Positions 35,050-43,675 of a DNA stretch of 64,000 bases are shown here, piece after piece. The stretch's first letter is position 1, and every line of letters begins with the position of its first letter. The position numbers were made by a program, and so were the translations under genes. The stretch is from Myroides sp. WP-1 (GTDB taxonomy: Bacteria > Bacteroidota > Bacteroidia > Flavobacteriales > Flavobacteriaceae). The stretch is from assembly GCF_014145635.1 (NCBI RefSeq), contig NZ_JACHTC010000004.1, positions 124,001-188,000 of the forward strand, read 5' to 3'. Under the pieces are notes generated by a model that ran no database searches, was not told where the DNA came from, and was given only the letters and a program-made list of their open reading frames with translations.

Positions 35050-35127
35050 TTGTTACAAAACTTTTTAGTGTATCCTCTAAAAGAGAGATACCATCTAGTT
35101 ATTGTATAATTAAACGCGTGATTTGAA

Positions 35128-36516
35128 ATGAAATTCAATATAATAGCGTGCGTTGTTTTATGGGGTACATTCAGTACGCTATCTGCTCAGACATTGACCT
35201 TAGAGCAGGCAATAGAACACGTTACTCAACGCTATCCTCTTATAAAAAGTAAAGAAGCTCAACTGGAAGCTTCGAGGTATAATACCCAAAATCAAAAAGG
35301 GAACTACTTTCCCGATTTAACCTTCGGTGCTCAACAGAGTTATGGAACGATTAATGCACAAAATGGTCCTTTGTATGCGTATGGCGGATTAGGATCGGCA
35401 GCTACTTCTATGCCCTTAGCGGAACAGAACTGGAATGCTGCATTCGGATCTTTGTATTTTGCCAATATCAATTGGAATTTGTTTTCTTTTGGAAAAACTC
35501 GTCAAGGAGTTGCTTTAGCAAAAGCACAACAAACTGTGCAGCAACAAGATCTTGCACAAGAAATTTTTAAACTACAAGTAAAGGTAAGCGCGACTTATTT
35601 TAACCTGTTAGCAGCACAGCGTATCGTTGAGGTACAAGAGCGAAATTTAGAACGAGCAAAAGTGTTTTATACCCTTACAGAGACCAAGGCAAGAACAGGA
35701 TTAATTGCTCAAGTCGACGAACGTTTAGCTCAGGCAGAAGTGGCTTTTGCACAGACCACGTACCTTAAAGCTCACGATAGAGAACTCGAGTGGAATAAGC
35801 AACTTTCGGATTTACTGGATCAGGAAAATCAGCCCTATCAATTGGATACCCTTTTTGTTGCTCAACAGCCGTTGGTATTTGCACAAGAATACAACCCCGC
35901 AGCGCATCCTATCTTACTATGGCAAGAAGAACGTGTCAAACAAAGTCAAACGATGGAGAAACTAGTGCATCGCAGTAGTTTGCCCCAACTCAATGCTTTT
36001 GGTATTCTTCAGGGACGCGGTTCTGGTTTTGATTGGAATTATGTACAAGACAATACAGCATTTTCTCGCAATTATAGTAAAGGCGTGGGAATTGATCGAA
36101 GCAATTATTTAGTTGGTTTACAAGTAACATGGAATATTTCTCATTTTTTCCGAACAACGGCTAAAGTAAAAGAGCAAGAGAAAATTTCTCAAAGCTTGCA
36201 GGAAGACTATGCAAAAATGGATCGTGAGTTAGCGAATCAGGTTGATTTGACCAAAGCCCAATATCATAATGCAACAGCCATATGGACACAGAGTTCTATT
36301 GAGGTTGAAGCAGCGACAATTGCATTTAATCAACAAAGAGCTTTGTATGAAAATGGATTGAGCGATCTAGTCGCTTTTACCCAAGCCTTGTACACCCTAC
36401 AACGTGCTGAAATTTCGTATGAAGTTGCCCAAAATAATGTGTGGCAAGCTTTATTGATGCAAGCCTCTGCCCAAGGTGATATCCAATTTTTAATCAACGC
36501 CATTCCCCAAAAATAA
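35128..36516 (+). CDS. TolC-family outer-membrane efflux protein
   Basis: A 462-residue outer-membrane factor with a Sec signal peptide (cut after LSAQ) and no lipobox, unlike the NodT-type factor of the first pump. The family start TLTLEQAIEHVTQRYPLIKS is clear, and two OEP repeats with long coiled helices follow (QLEASRYNTQNQKGNYFPDL..., ALAKAQQTVQQQDLAQEIF). It lies 6 bases before the permease gene and is the channel of this pump. Confidence 0.92.
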   Translation: MKFNIIACVVLWGTFSTLSAQTLTLEQAIEHVTQRYPLIKSKEAQLEASRYNTQNQKGNYFPDLTFGAQQSYGTINAQNGPLYAYGGLGSAATSMPLAEQNWNAAFGSLYFANINWNLFSFGKTRQGVALAKAQQTVQQQDLAQEIFKLQVKVSATYFNLLAAQRIVEVQERNLERAKVFYTLTETKARTGLIAQVDERLAQAEVAFAQTTYLKAHDRELEWNKQLSDLLDQENQPYQLDTLFVAQQPLVFAQEYNPAAHPILLWQEERVKQSQTMEKLVHRSSLPQLNAFGILQGRGSGFDWNYVQDNTAFSRNYSKGVGIDRSNYLVGLQVTWNISHFFRTTAKVKEQEKISQSLQEDYAKMDRELANQVDLTKAQYHNATAIWTQSSIEVEAATIAFNQQRALYENGLSDLVAFTQALYTLQRAEISYEVAQNNVWQALLMQASAQGDIQFLINAIPQK

Positions 36517-36522
36517 CAAAGT

Positions 36523-39500
36523 ATGAATTTAATTCGTTTTGCCTTGCGCAAGCCGATATCAATTATGGTATTGGTTATAGGATTGTTGTTCTTTGGCCTT
36601 AAATCATCCAAAGAAATTCAGGTTGATATTCTACCTGAAATGAACTTACCCGTGGTGTATATTGCCCATTCTTTTAATGGATATACGCCTCAACAAATGG
36701 AGGGGTATTTTACCAAAATGTACGTGAATATGATGCTTTTTGCCAATGGTATTAAGAGTATCGATACGAAAAATACCCAAGGTTTAACCCTGATGAAGGT
36801 TGAGTTTTACGAAGGTACAGATATGGGCGAAGCGATTGCTTCTATTTCTGCCCTGTCTAATCGTTCTGTAATTTTCTTACCTCCAGGAGCACCACCTCCC
36901 TTTATTATTCGCTTTGATGCATCTTCTCAACCGGTAGGACAGCTTGTCTTCCGTTCTGAAACTAAAACAAATAACGAATTGCAAGATATTGCCAATTTCG
37001 TAGCGCGTCCTTTCTTGATTAAAATTCCAGGAATGACCACAGCACCACCTTTTGGAGGATCGCCGCGTACGATTGAGATTAATATCGATCCTAGTAAGCT
37101 CCGAACGCATCAAATGAGCCCAGAGCAAATTGTTGAAGCCATTAGCAGACAAAACGTAACCATGCCTTCAGGGAACGTATATGTAGGAGATAAAAACTAT
37201 TTGACACCTACTAATAACACCCTGAAAACAGTGGAAGAGTTTGGCAATATCCCGTTGTTTAAAGGGCAAGTAGACAATGTCTATTTGCGCGATGTTGCAA
37301 CGGTAAAAGACGGTGCGGATATTACAACGGGATATGCCCTGGTGGATGGAAAGCGCTCTGTATACATCAATATTGCCAAATCAGGAAAAGCGTCTACTTA
37401 TGATGTGGTACAGCAATTGAAGAAATCAATTCCTCGTATCCAGAATAATTTACCTGACGATGTGAAAATCTCCTATGAATTTGACCAATCTGTCAATGTG
37501 ATTAATGCAGTAAAAAGCTTGATTTTAGAAGGTGTATTAGGTGCATTATTGACAGGGTTAATGGTTTTGCTTTTCTTGCGTGACCCAAGAGGAGCATTGA
37601 TTGTAATCACCACGATTCCCATTGCCATTATTTCTTCCGTTTTATTCTTGAAACTGTTTGGACAAACCATCAATATTATGACTTTGTCCGGATTGGCCTT
37701 AGCGATTGGAATTCTAGTTGATGAGAGTACCGTTACCATAGAAAATATACACCAGCATTTCGCCCTCGGCAAACCCAAAGTACAGGCAATTTGGGATGCA
37801 TGTAAGGAAATTGCCTTTCCTAAACTGTTGATTCTATTTAGTATCCTCGCCGTATTTGCACCTGCTTTTATGATGACAGGAATTCCGGGGGCATTATTTA
37901 TGCCTTTAGCAATGGCTATTGGATTTGCCATGACGGTTTCGTTTTTGTTGTCTCAGACTTTTGTGCCTATTATGGCCAATTGGATCATGAAATACCATCC
38001 AGAAAAACACGCCATTTCAGATCAGGCGAAGGGGTTTGATAAATTCAAGAATCGAGTAATTGCACAACTTGAAAAGATTATGCCTTTGAATCGAATTATA
38101 GCAACAGGTTCTATTTTACTAGCGATACTTGCCGTGGCATTTATGTATCAAAACATCGGAAAAGACGTATTGCCGACGGTGAATTCTAGCCAAGTGCAAA
38201 TGCGCATTACTGCACCTGAAGGAACGCGTATTGAACATACGGAAATCAAGGTAAAAAAACTATTAACTGAGTTAGAAGACTTGTTTGGAAAGGATAAGAT
38301 TGCTATTTCTTCTGCTTTTGTTGGACAACATCCTTCTTCCTTTGCAGTAAGTCCGATTTACTTGTATAATGCAGGGCCACATGAAGCATCGATGCAAATA
38401 GCATTTAAGGATTTTAACGGGAATACAGATGAACTAAAAGACCAAATTCGCCAGCGCATTCACGAAAAATTACCAGAACTAAAATTGACCTTTGAGCCCA
38501 TTGAACTGACGGAGAAGATTTTAAGTCAAGGTACAAATACGCCAATTGAAATACGCATTTCAGGGATGATGCGTAAAATGAATATGATGACGGCAAATAA
38601 GTTACTAGCAAAGCTTAACGAAATCGATTATATGCGGGATCAAAAGATGCCTATTTCGATGAATTACCCAGCGTATGAGATAAATATTGATCGCGTACGC
38701 GCTGCACAATTAGGTTTAGATGCAATGGATATAGCGAAGTCACTTGTTGCAACTACAGCATCTTCTCGTTATACCAACCGCAATATGTGGGTAGGAGGTA
38801 TGATGGGTATTGCCTATGATGTTCAAGTTCAAATGCCACAAAATCAATTAAATAGTAAAGAAGAATTAGAAAATATTCCGTTGAGTAAAAATGCAGATCG
38901 CCCTGTTCTAAGTGATGTAGCAACCGTTGTAGAATCTAAAGCTCTAGCAGAGAGTTACAACGAAGGAACAATGGGCTATGTAACTGTCGTTGCTAATGTA
39001 CACCAAACAGATTTGAATCGGGCGAAAGTTGATGTAGAGAAAGCGATTGCAGAACTTGGCGAATTGCCCAAAGGAGTGAATATTGAACTAAAGGGAATGG
39101 CTCCAGTACTAGATGATACGATGAATAGTTTAGCAGGAGGATTGCTCGTGGCGATTGTAGTAATTTTCTTGATGTTGACAGCTAATTTCCAGTCGTTCAA
39201 AGTGTCGTTTGTTATTTTAACGACAGTACCTTTCGTTATGTTGGGGTCATTGATTCTGCTAAAGATTACCGGATCAACAGTAAATCTTCAATCGTATATG
39301 GGTATTATCATGTCAGTTGGTGTGTCAATTGCCAATGCAGTATTGTTGATTAACAATGCAGAAACACTGCGAAAAACAGGCTGGACAGCTACCGCAGCAG
39401 CAATTGAAGCCACCAAGCTTCGCATTCGACCAATAGCCATGACCACGTTAGCCATGATTGCAGGTATGTTGCCAATGGCTATTGGCCACGGAGAAGGAAG

Positions 39501-39681
39501 CGAACAAGTTGCACCATTGGGAAGAGCTGTAATCGGTGGATTATTAGCATCTACAATTTCTGTACTTGTGATTCTGCCTATGGTATTTGCGTGGGTCATG
39601 AACAAAGTAGACCGACAATCCCCTTCCTTAGATCCAGAAGATCCTGAGAGTATTCACTATTTACCGACTGAAAATAAATAA
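36523..39681 (+). CDS. RND efflux permease, second system (probable metal or related substrate)
   Basis: A 1052-residue pump with the usual 12-helix RND architecture (start RFALRKPISIMVLVIGLLFFG). The helix-4 acidic pair is D400-E401 in AIGILVDESTVTIEN, unlike the DD pair of drug pumps, and the protein is rich in Met in the periplasmic regions (GMMRKMNMMTANKLL, GGMMGIAYDVQVQMP). These features and the Cys-rich neighbours hint at a metal substrate, perhaps Cu+ or Ag+, but the CusA methionine relay cannot be confirmed by reading. The gene sits tightly between the channel and adaptor genes. Confidence 0.9.
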   Translation: MNLIRFALRKPISIMVLVIGLLFFGLKSSKEIQVDILPEMNLPVVYIAHSFNGYTPQQMEGYFTKMYVNMMLFANGIKSIDTKNTQGLTLMKVEFYEGTDMGEAIASISALSNRSVIFLPPGAPPPFIIRFDASSQPVGQLVFRSETKTNNELQDIANFVARPFLIKIPGMTTAPPFGGSPRTIEINIDPSKLRTHQMSPEQIVEAISRQNVTMPSGNVYVGDKNYLTPTNNTLKTVEEFGNIPLFKGQVDNVYLRDVATVKDGADITTGYALVDGKRSVYINIAKSGKASTYDVVQQLKKSIPRIQNNLPDDVKISYEFDQSVNVINAVKSLILEGVLGALLTGLMVLLFLRDPRGALIVITTIPIAIISSVLFLKLFGQTINIMTLSGLALAIGILVDESTVTIENIHQHFALGKPKVQAIWDACKEIAFPKLLILFSILAVFAPAFMMTGIPGALFMPLAMAIGFAMTVSFLLSQTFVPIMANWIMKYHPEKHAISDQAKGFDKFKNRVIAQLEKIMPLNRIIATGSILLAILAVAFMYQNIGKDVLPTVNSSQVQMRITAPEGTRIEHTEIKVKKLLTELEDLFGKDKIAISSAFVGQHPSSFAVSPIYLYNAGPHEASMQIAFKDFNGNTDELKDQIRQRIHEKLPELKLTFEPIELTEKILSQGTNTPIEIRISGMMRKMNMMTANKLLAKLNEIDYMRDQKMPISMNYPAYEINIDRVRAAQLGLDAMDIAKSLVATTASSRYTNRNMWVGGMMGIAYDVQVQMPQNQLNSKEELENIPLSKNADRPVLSDVATVVESKALAESYNEGTMGYVTVVANVHQTDLNRAKVDVEKAIAELGELPKGVNIELKGMAPVLDDTMNSLAGGLLVAIVVIFLMLTANFQSFKVSFVILTTVPFVMLGSLILLKITGSTVNLQSYMGIIMSVGVSIANAVLLINNAETLRKTGWTATAAAIEATKLRIRPIAMTTLAMIAGMLPMAIGHGEGSEQVAPLGRAVIGGLLASTISVLVILPMVFAWVMNKVDRQSPSLDPEDPESIHYLPTENK

Positions 39682-39685
39682 AACG

Positions 39686-40768
39686 ATGAACAGATTATAT
39701 ATAACCTTGGTTAGTCTAGCTGTATTAACCGCGTGTACAGATAAAAAAACAACAGAAACAGCTGCTGTAGAAGCCCCAAAAGGAGGGATGATGAATAAAA
39801 TGGAAACGATAGGGATAGAAAAAACAAATCCCGTAGTTCCCTTGCAATTACCAGCCGAATTAAGAGCAGATCAACGTACAGAAATAGTAGCGAAGATCAA
39901 TAGTTATGTGACAGATTTACGTGTGGATATCGGTGATTTTGTCAAAAAAGGGCAGGTGCTGATGGTATTAGAAGCACCAGAAATTCAGGCACAGGTTTCT
40001 AACGCACAAGCTAAGTGGAAGGCACAAGAAGCCCTGTATATTGCAACAAAGGCAACCTATGATCGCACGCTTAAAGCGAATGAAACACAAGGAGCAATTG
40101 CCCCCGATTATCTAGAGCAAATCACGGCGAAAATGTTGGCAGATAAAGCGCAGTTAGCTGCTACAGCCTCCGCGTATGAAGAGGTAAAAAACATCAATCA
40201 ATACTTGGTGATAAAAGCACCTTTTGACGGAATGGTAACGGATAGACAAGTTGATAAAGGGGCTTATGTCGGACCAATGAATCATCAACCTTTGTTGATC
40301 GTTGAGGATATAAATAAGTTGCGTTTAAACTTGGCTATTGCCGAGGCACATACTCCTTATATAAAAGTTGGAGACACCGTGTCTTTTCAAGTGAAAACCA
40401 TTCCTCAAGAAGTATTTACCGCTGTTGTTACACGAAAATCTGGAAGTTTAGATCTCAAGCTGCGCACCGAACAAATTCAAGCAGATATAGACAATAAAAA
40501 ACAAGTATTAAAACCGAATATGATTGCAGATGCCACACTGAAATTACAGCGTCACGAACCTAGTTTTTTTGTGCCTAAAACAGCCTTAGTAGAAAGCAAT
40601 TTAGGGTTATATGTAATTGAAGTACGAGAAGGAGTGGCTTATCATATCAAAGTAGCTAAAGGAAGAGTAATGCCGATGCTGGTTGAAGTATTTGGCGATT
40701 TAGAAGCGGGAACTCAGATTCTCAAAATGGCAACAGAAGAAATTATGCATGAACAAAAAATTAAATAA
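39686..40768 (+). CDS. RND efflux periplasmic adaptor, second system
   Basis: A 360-residue membrane fusion lipoprotein (lipobox LTAC, Cys17). Just after the lipid anchor is a Met-rich stretch, GGMMNKMETIGIEK, recalling the metal-binding N-terminus of CusB. The barrel-sandwich halves are RTEIVAKINSYVTDLRVDIGDFVKKGQ and YLVIKAPFDGMVTDRQVDKG, with a hairpin between. It follows the permease by 4 bases. Gene order channel-permease-adaptor differs from the first pump (adaptor-permease-channel). Confidence 0.9.
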   Translation: MNRLYITLVSLAVLTACTDKKTTETAAVEAPKGGMMNKMETIGIEKTNPVVPLQLPAELRADQRTEIVAKINSYVTDLRVDIGDFVKKGQVLMVLEAPEIQAQVSNAQAKWKAQEALYIATKATYDRTLKANETQGAIAPDYLEQITAKMLADKAQLAATASAYEEVKNINQYLVIKAPFDGMVTDRQVDKGAYVGPMNHQPLLIVEDINKLRLNLAIAEAHTPYIKVGDTVSFQVKTIPQEVFTAVVTRKSGSLDLKLRTEQIQADIDNKKQVLKPNMIADATLKLQRHEPSFFVPKTALVESNLGLYVIEVREGVAYHIKVAKGRVMPMLVEVFGDLEAGTQILKMATEEIMHEQKIK

Positions 40769-40772
40769 GAAA

Positions 40773-41237
40773 ATGAAAAAACAAGGAATTAAAATGATAG
40801 CGATAAGCACATTGAGTTTGCTGGCGATCGCTTGTGGAGAAAAAACAAAAGAAACACAACAACAGGCCGAAGTAGCATTAGAGCAAGTAAAGCAAGACAT
40901 GAATCACAATATGGCCGCAACTACTAACACAACTGAAAAGTATAAAAAAGGAGATGTCGTACCCAAAGAGTTAGTCTGTATGGTTAACGATGCTTTTATG
41001 GGAAAAGAACAACTTAAAGTTGAACATGAGGGTAAGGTATATTATGGCTGTTGTGCTATGTGTCAATCTCGAATTCCAGAAGATGAAACAGTGCGTCAAG
41101 CTAAAGATCCATTGACCTTGGAAACGGTTGATAAAGCCGAAGCTTACATTGTGATGATAGGGGATAATGGAGAAGTTGCTTACTTTAAGAATGAAGCAAA
41201 CTATCAACAATTCGCAGCGGAAGCTCAAGTTAACTAA
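40773..41237 (+). CDS. Cys-rich lipoprotein with a TRASH-like metal-binding motif
   Basis: A 154-residue lipoprotein (lipobox LAIAC, Cys21). I chose ATG 40773; an ATG at 40749 lies inside the adaptor gene. The mature part has VCMVNDAFMG (Cys69) and VYYGCCAMCQSRI (Cys93, Cys94, Cys97), the C-x(n)-Y-x-C-C-x-x-C spacing of TRASH/YHS-like metal-binding modules. It probably captures or hands over a metal ion (likely Cu) in the periplasm. It begins 4 bases after the adaptor gene and completes the operon. Confidence 0.8.
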   Translation: MKKQGIKMIAISTLSLLAIACGEKTKETQQQAEVALEQVKQDMNHNMAATTNTTEKYKKGDVVPKELVCMVNDAFMGKEQLKVEHEGKVYYGCCAMCQSRIPEDETVRQAKDPLTLETVDKAEAYIVMIGDNGEVAYFKNEANYQQFAAEAQVN

Positions 41238-41249
41238 TTTGTTTATACG

Positions 41250-41270
41250 GGAAGTAGATCCTACTTCCCT
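41250..41270 (+). terminator. Perfect hairpin between the metal lipoprotein and the HMA-AraC gene
   Basis: GGGAAGTAG-atc-CTACTTCCC: 9-bp arms, all paired, followed by TATATTTTTCT. It lies in the 47-bp gap and may act as an attenuator, reducing regulator expression relative to the pump, or as an mRNA stabiliser. Confidence 0.65.
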
Positions 41271-41284
41271 ATATTTTTCTAGGC

Positions 41285-41860
41285 ATGAAAGAGTCTTGCA
41301 TTTTACAAATAAAAAACATGGTATGCCCAAGGTGTATTCTCTTGATTCACCAAGAATTTCAAGCTTTACAGGTGGAGGTTAAAACCGTGCGTTTAGGTGA
41401 GGTAGAAGTGTTTCGTCCATTAGTTGATACTCAATTAAAAGCACTAGAAGAACGCCTAGTACAGCTGGGATTTGAATTATTGGTAGATGACGTTGCTATT
41501 ATTGTTGAACAAATAAAAAGAAAAATTATTGAATACGCAGAAGCACAACCCATACTGCCCGTAAATTTATCCGACTATATCGCAACAGTTGCAACTATGA
41601 GCTATGCCCGTATGGCAAGATTATTTGTACAACATACACACTTGACCATTGAAAGATATTACATCTTATATCGAATTGAAAGAGTAAAAGAACTGATTTC
41701 ATACTGTGAATATTCTTTAGAAGAAATTGCCCAACAATTGCATTATAAAGATGCAAGCCACATGAGTAAACAGTTTAAAAAAATAGTGGGAATTTCTCCA
41801 TCTATTTACAGGAAAAATCAAAGTTTTGAACGGAAGTTTTTAGATGATATTATTACTTAA
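41285..41860 (+). CDS. HMA-like domain fused to AraC helix-turn-helix: putative metal-sensing regulator
   Basis: A 191-residue protein. Residues 1-70 resemble a heavy-metal-associated (HMA) domain: the motif MVCPRC (Met12, Cys14, Cys17) is the MxCxxC copper site, with the ferredoxin-like strands (SCILQIKN, VEVKTVRLGEVEV, LEERLVQLGFELLVD). Residues about 85-185 are an AraC-type double helix-turn-helix (LSDYIATVATMSYARMARLF..., YSLEEIAQQLHYKDASHMSKQFKKIVGISPSIYR). I infer that it senses Cu+ or a similar ion and controls the adjacent RND operon. This arrangement differs from the usual CueR, CopY or CusRS regulators. Confidence 0.82.
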   Translation: MKESCILQIKNMVCPRCILLIHQEFQALQVEVKTVRLGEVEVFRPLVDTQLKALEERLVQLGFELLVDDVAIIVEQIKRKIIEYAEAQPILPVNLSDYIATVATMSYARMARLFVQHTHLTIERYYILYRIERVKELISYCEYSLEEIAQQLHYKDASHMSKQFKKIVGISPSIYRKNQSFERKFLDDIIT

Positions 41861-41907
41861 TTACGAATGCTATGCAAGTATTTTGCGTAGATTACTAGTT
41901 TGTTGCT

Positions 41908-41939
41908 AAAAGAGGACCTTGGACCGTCCTCTTTTTTTA
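41908..41939 (+). terminator. Intrinsic terminator after the HMA-AraC gene
   Basis: AAAAGAGGAC-cttggacc-GTCCTCTTTTTTT. Confidence 0.9.
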
Positions 41940-42019
41940 TTTCTGTGATTTGTCCTGTTTTTACTCCAATATTCATCAGGAGTATCAGGAGAAGGGGGAG
42001 TACTTTTGTTTCAAATAAA

Positions 42020-42535
42020 ATGATAAGCAAGATGAATACAATACTACAACTACTGGGATATTCTATATTTATTGGAGTGAGTGCTACTATTTTTATGGAT
42101 GTATATGCACTTGTACTTCGAAAAATCTTTCAAATACCCTCACTAAATTACGCTTTTTTAGGGAGGTGGATGGGGCACTTTAAGCAAGGTGTATTTCGTC
42201 ATCCCAACATTGTGCAAGCAACTCCCGTTGAAAGAGAAAAAGCAATCGGATGGTGTGCTCACTATCTGATAGGAATTGCTTTTGCCTTTGTACTCCTGTT
42301 GATTTGTGGGATACAGTGGATTGAAAATCCTACATTACTCCCTGCTTTATTGGTAGGTATACTAACCACAATAGCTCCTTTTTTTATCATGCAACCCGCT
42401 TTCGGTTTTGGTATCGCTGCCTCAAAAACACCGAATCCTAAAACTGCGAGAATAAGAAGTTTATTGACGCATACTATTTATGGCATTGGTCTTTTTTTAG
42501 GAGGAGTTTTGTTGCACGCCATTCTTATTCAATAA
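42020..42535 (+). CDS. DUF2938 membrane protein
   Basis: A 171-residue membrane protein. The start is placed at ATG 42020 (a second ATG four codons on is equally possible); the open frame upstream overlaps the terminator and is unlikely to be translated. Helices include LLGYSIFIGVSATIFMDVYALVL, YLIGIAFAFVLLLICG and a C-terminal IYGIGLFLGGVLLHAIL. The motifs FMDVYALVLR, GRWMGHF and GFGIAASKTPNPKTARI match what I know of the DUF2938 family. Function unknown. It is followed 40 bases later by an AraC regulator. Confidence 0.82.
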   Translation: MISKMNTILQLLGYSIFIGVSATIFMDVYALVLRKIFQIPSLNYAFLGRWMGHFKQGVFRHPNIVQATPVEREKAIGWCAHYLIGIAFAFVLLLICGIQWIENPTLLPALLVGILTTIAPFFIMQPAFGFGIAASKTPNPKTARIRSLLTHTIYGIGLFLGGVLLHAILIQ

Positions 42536-42575
42536 GTCAAAAGTTATTGTATCTTTAAATAAACAAAGGAAAAGA

Positions 42576-43535
42576 ATGAAAAATGAAGATATAATCAAGG
42601 AAATTCAAACACTTGATGATTTTAAATCTTTGTATTTTACCGATCAAGATGGCCATAGTAGTTGCGAAGAGTGTTGCACGCTTGCGCATCAAAATGGCGC
42701 TGGATTTTTAGAAGTATTCACCCTTGAGTATCTAGCTCAACTACCCGCTTTTGGAGAGGGAAAACAGACGCGAAAGCAATTTTATACCTTAGTACTTATT
42801 ACAGAAGGACAAGTAGAAGAAACAATAGGATATACAAAATACATCTTTACAGCAGGGAATATGTACTTTGTTGGAGAAAATCAATTACACCATATCCAAC
42901 AATGGAGTGAAGGAGTAAAAGGATTCATGTGTTTGTTTGATGCAGATTACTTTTTACTCTGTTTAAAACATCAGATTAAATTAAATAGTTTTCCTTTCTT
43001 TCAATTTGGGCAATCGCCTTTTATCGAGTTGTCGGAAAGAGAAGTTGTTATGATGGAGCATTTATTTTGGAAATTAAACAGTGAAAAATGCCACAAACAA
43101 ACCTTCAATGATGATTTGCTTGTGCGTATGTTTTTAAATATTATTTTATTAGAAGCAGAACGCATTTACAACCATAAAAGAGTAGAAACACCGTTTGTCT
43201 TGTCGCGTAAAGAGCAATTGGTTGCGCGTTTTCAGCTTTTAGTAAACCAAAAAATTCAAACAGTTAAACAAGTGAATGAATATGCAGCCGCATTACATGT
43301 TCATCCGCATTATCTCAATGATGTAGTGAAAGAAATAACAGGTAATTCAGCAAGTTATTTTATTCATAAACAGCTTGTAGATGAGATTAAGTCTCGGTTG
43401 ATTCAAACGAGTGATACAGTAGCGATGATTGCAGGTGATCTCAATTTTTCTGAAGAGTCTTATTTAGGGCGATTTTTTAAGAAACAAGTAGGATTAACCC
43501 CCATTCAGTATAGAAAGAAACACAAACAGCATTGA
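42576..43535 (+). CDS. AraC-family transcriptional regulator with Cys cluster near the N-terminus
   Basis: A 319-residue regulator. The N-terminal cupin-like sensor region (about 55-150) includes LVLITEGQVEETIGYTKYIFTAGNMYFVGENQLHHI; the C-terminal AraC helix-turn-helix pair is at about 225-315 (VKQVNEYAAALHVHPHYLNDVVKEITG..., IQTSDTVAMIAGDLNFSEESYLGRFFKKQVGLTPIQYRK). Before the cupin is HSSCEECCTLAH (Cys30, Cys33, Cys34 plus His27 and His38), a possible metal or redox site. It follows DUF2938 on the same strand and may regulate it. Confidence 0.87.
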   Translation: MKNEDIIKEIQTLDDFKSLYFTDQDGHSSCEECCTLAHQNGAGFLEVFTLEYLAQLPAFGEGKQTRKQFYTLVLITEGQVEETIGYTKYIFTAGNMYFVGENQLHHIQQWSEGVKGFMCLFDADYFLLCLKHQIKLNSFPFFQFGQSPFIELSEREVVMMEHLFWKLNSEKCHKQTFNDDLLVRMFLNIILLEAERIYNHKRVETPFVLSRKEQLVARFQLLVNQKIQTVKQVNEYAAALHVHPHYLNDVVKEITGNSASYFIHKQLVDEIKSRLIQTSDTVAMIAGDLNFSEESYLGRFFKKQVGLTPIQYRKKHKQH

Positions 43536-43566
43536 GGTTTAATCTACTAGATTAAACCTTTTTTGT
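43535..43566 (+). terminator. Intrinsic terminator after the AraC gene
   Basis: AGGTTTAATCTACTAGATTAAACCTTTTTTG: a near-perfect hairpin overlapping the stop codon's last base. Confidence 0.85.
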
Positions 43567-43675
43567 TAGCTGTTGCAGTAGAAACTAGCTATTTAGTATT
43601 CCTGAAATTTGATGTACTTTTAGCTAAGCAATAAAAATCTAGTTAATTCCCTTAGTAAAAATAAAAGTGAGTGTC

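Noticed and set aside
37473..37931. 152-codon minus-strand frame inside the second RND permease
   Set aside because: Shadow of the helix-rich RND gene; the plus-strand product is a full-length, recognisable family member.
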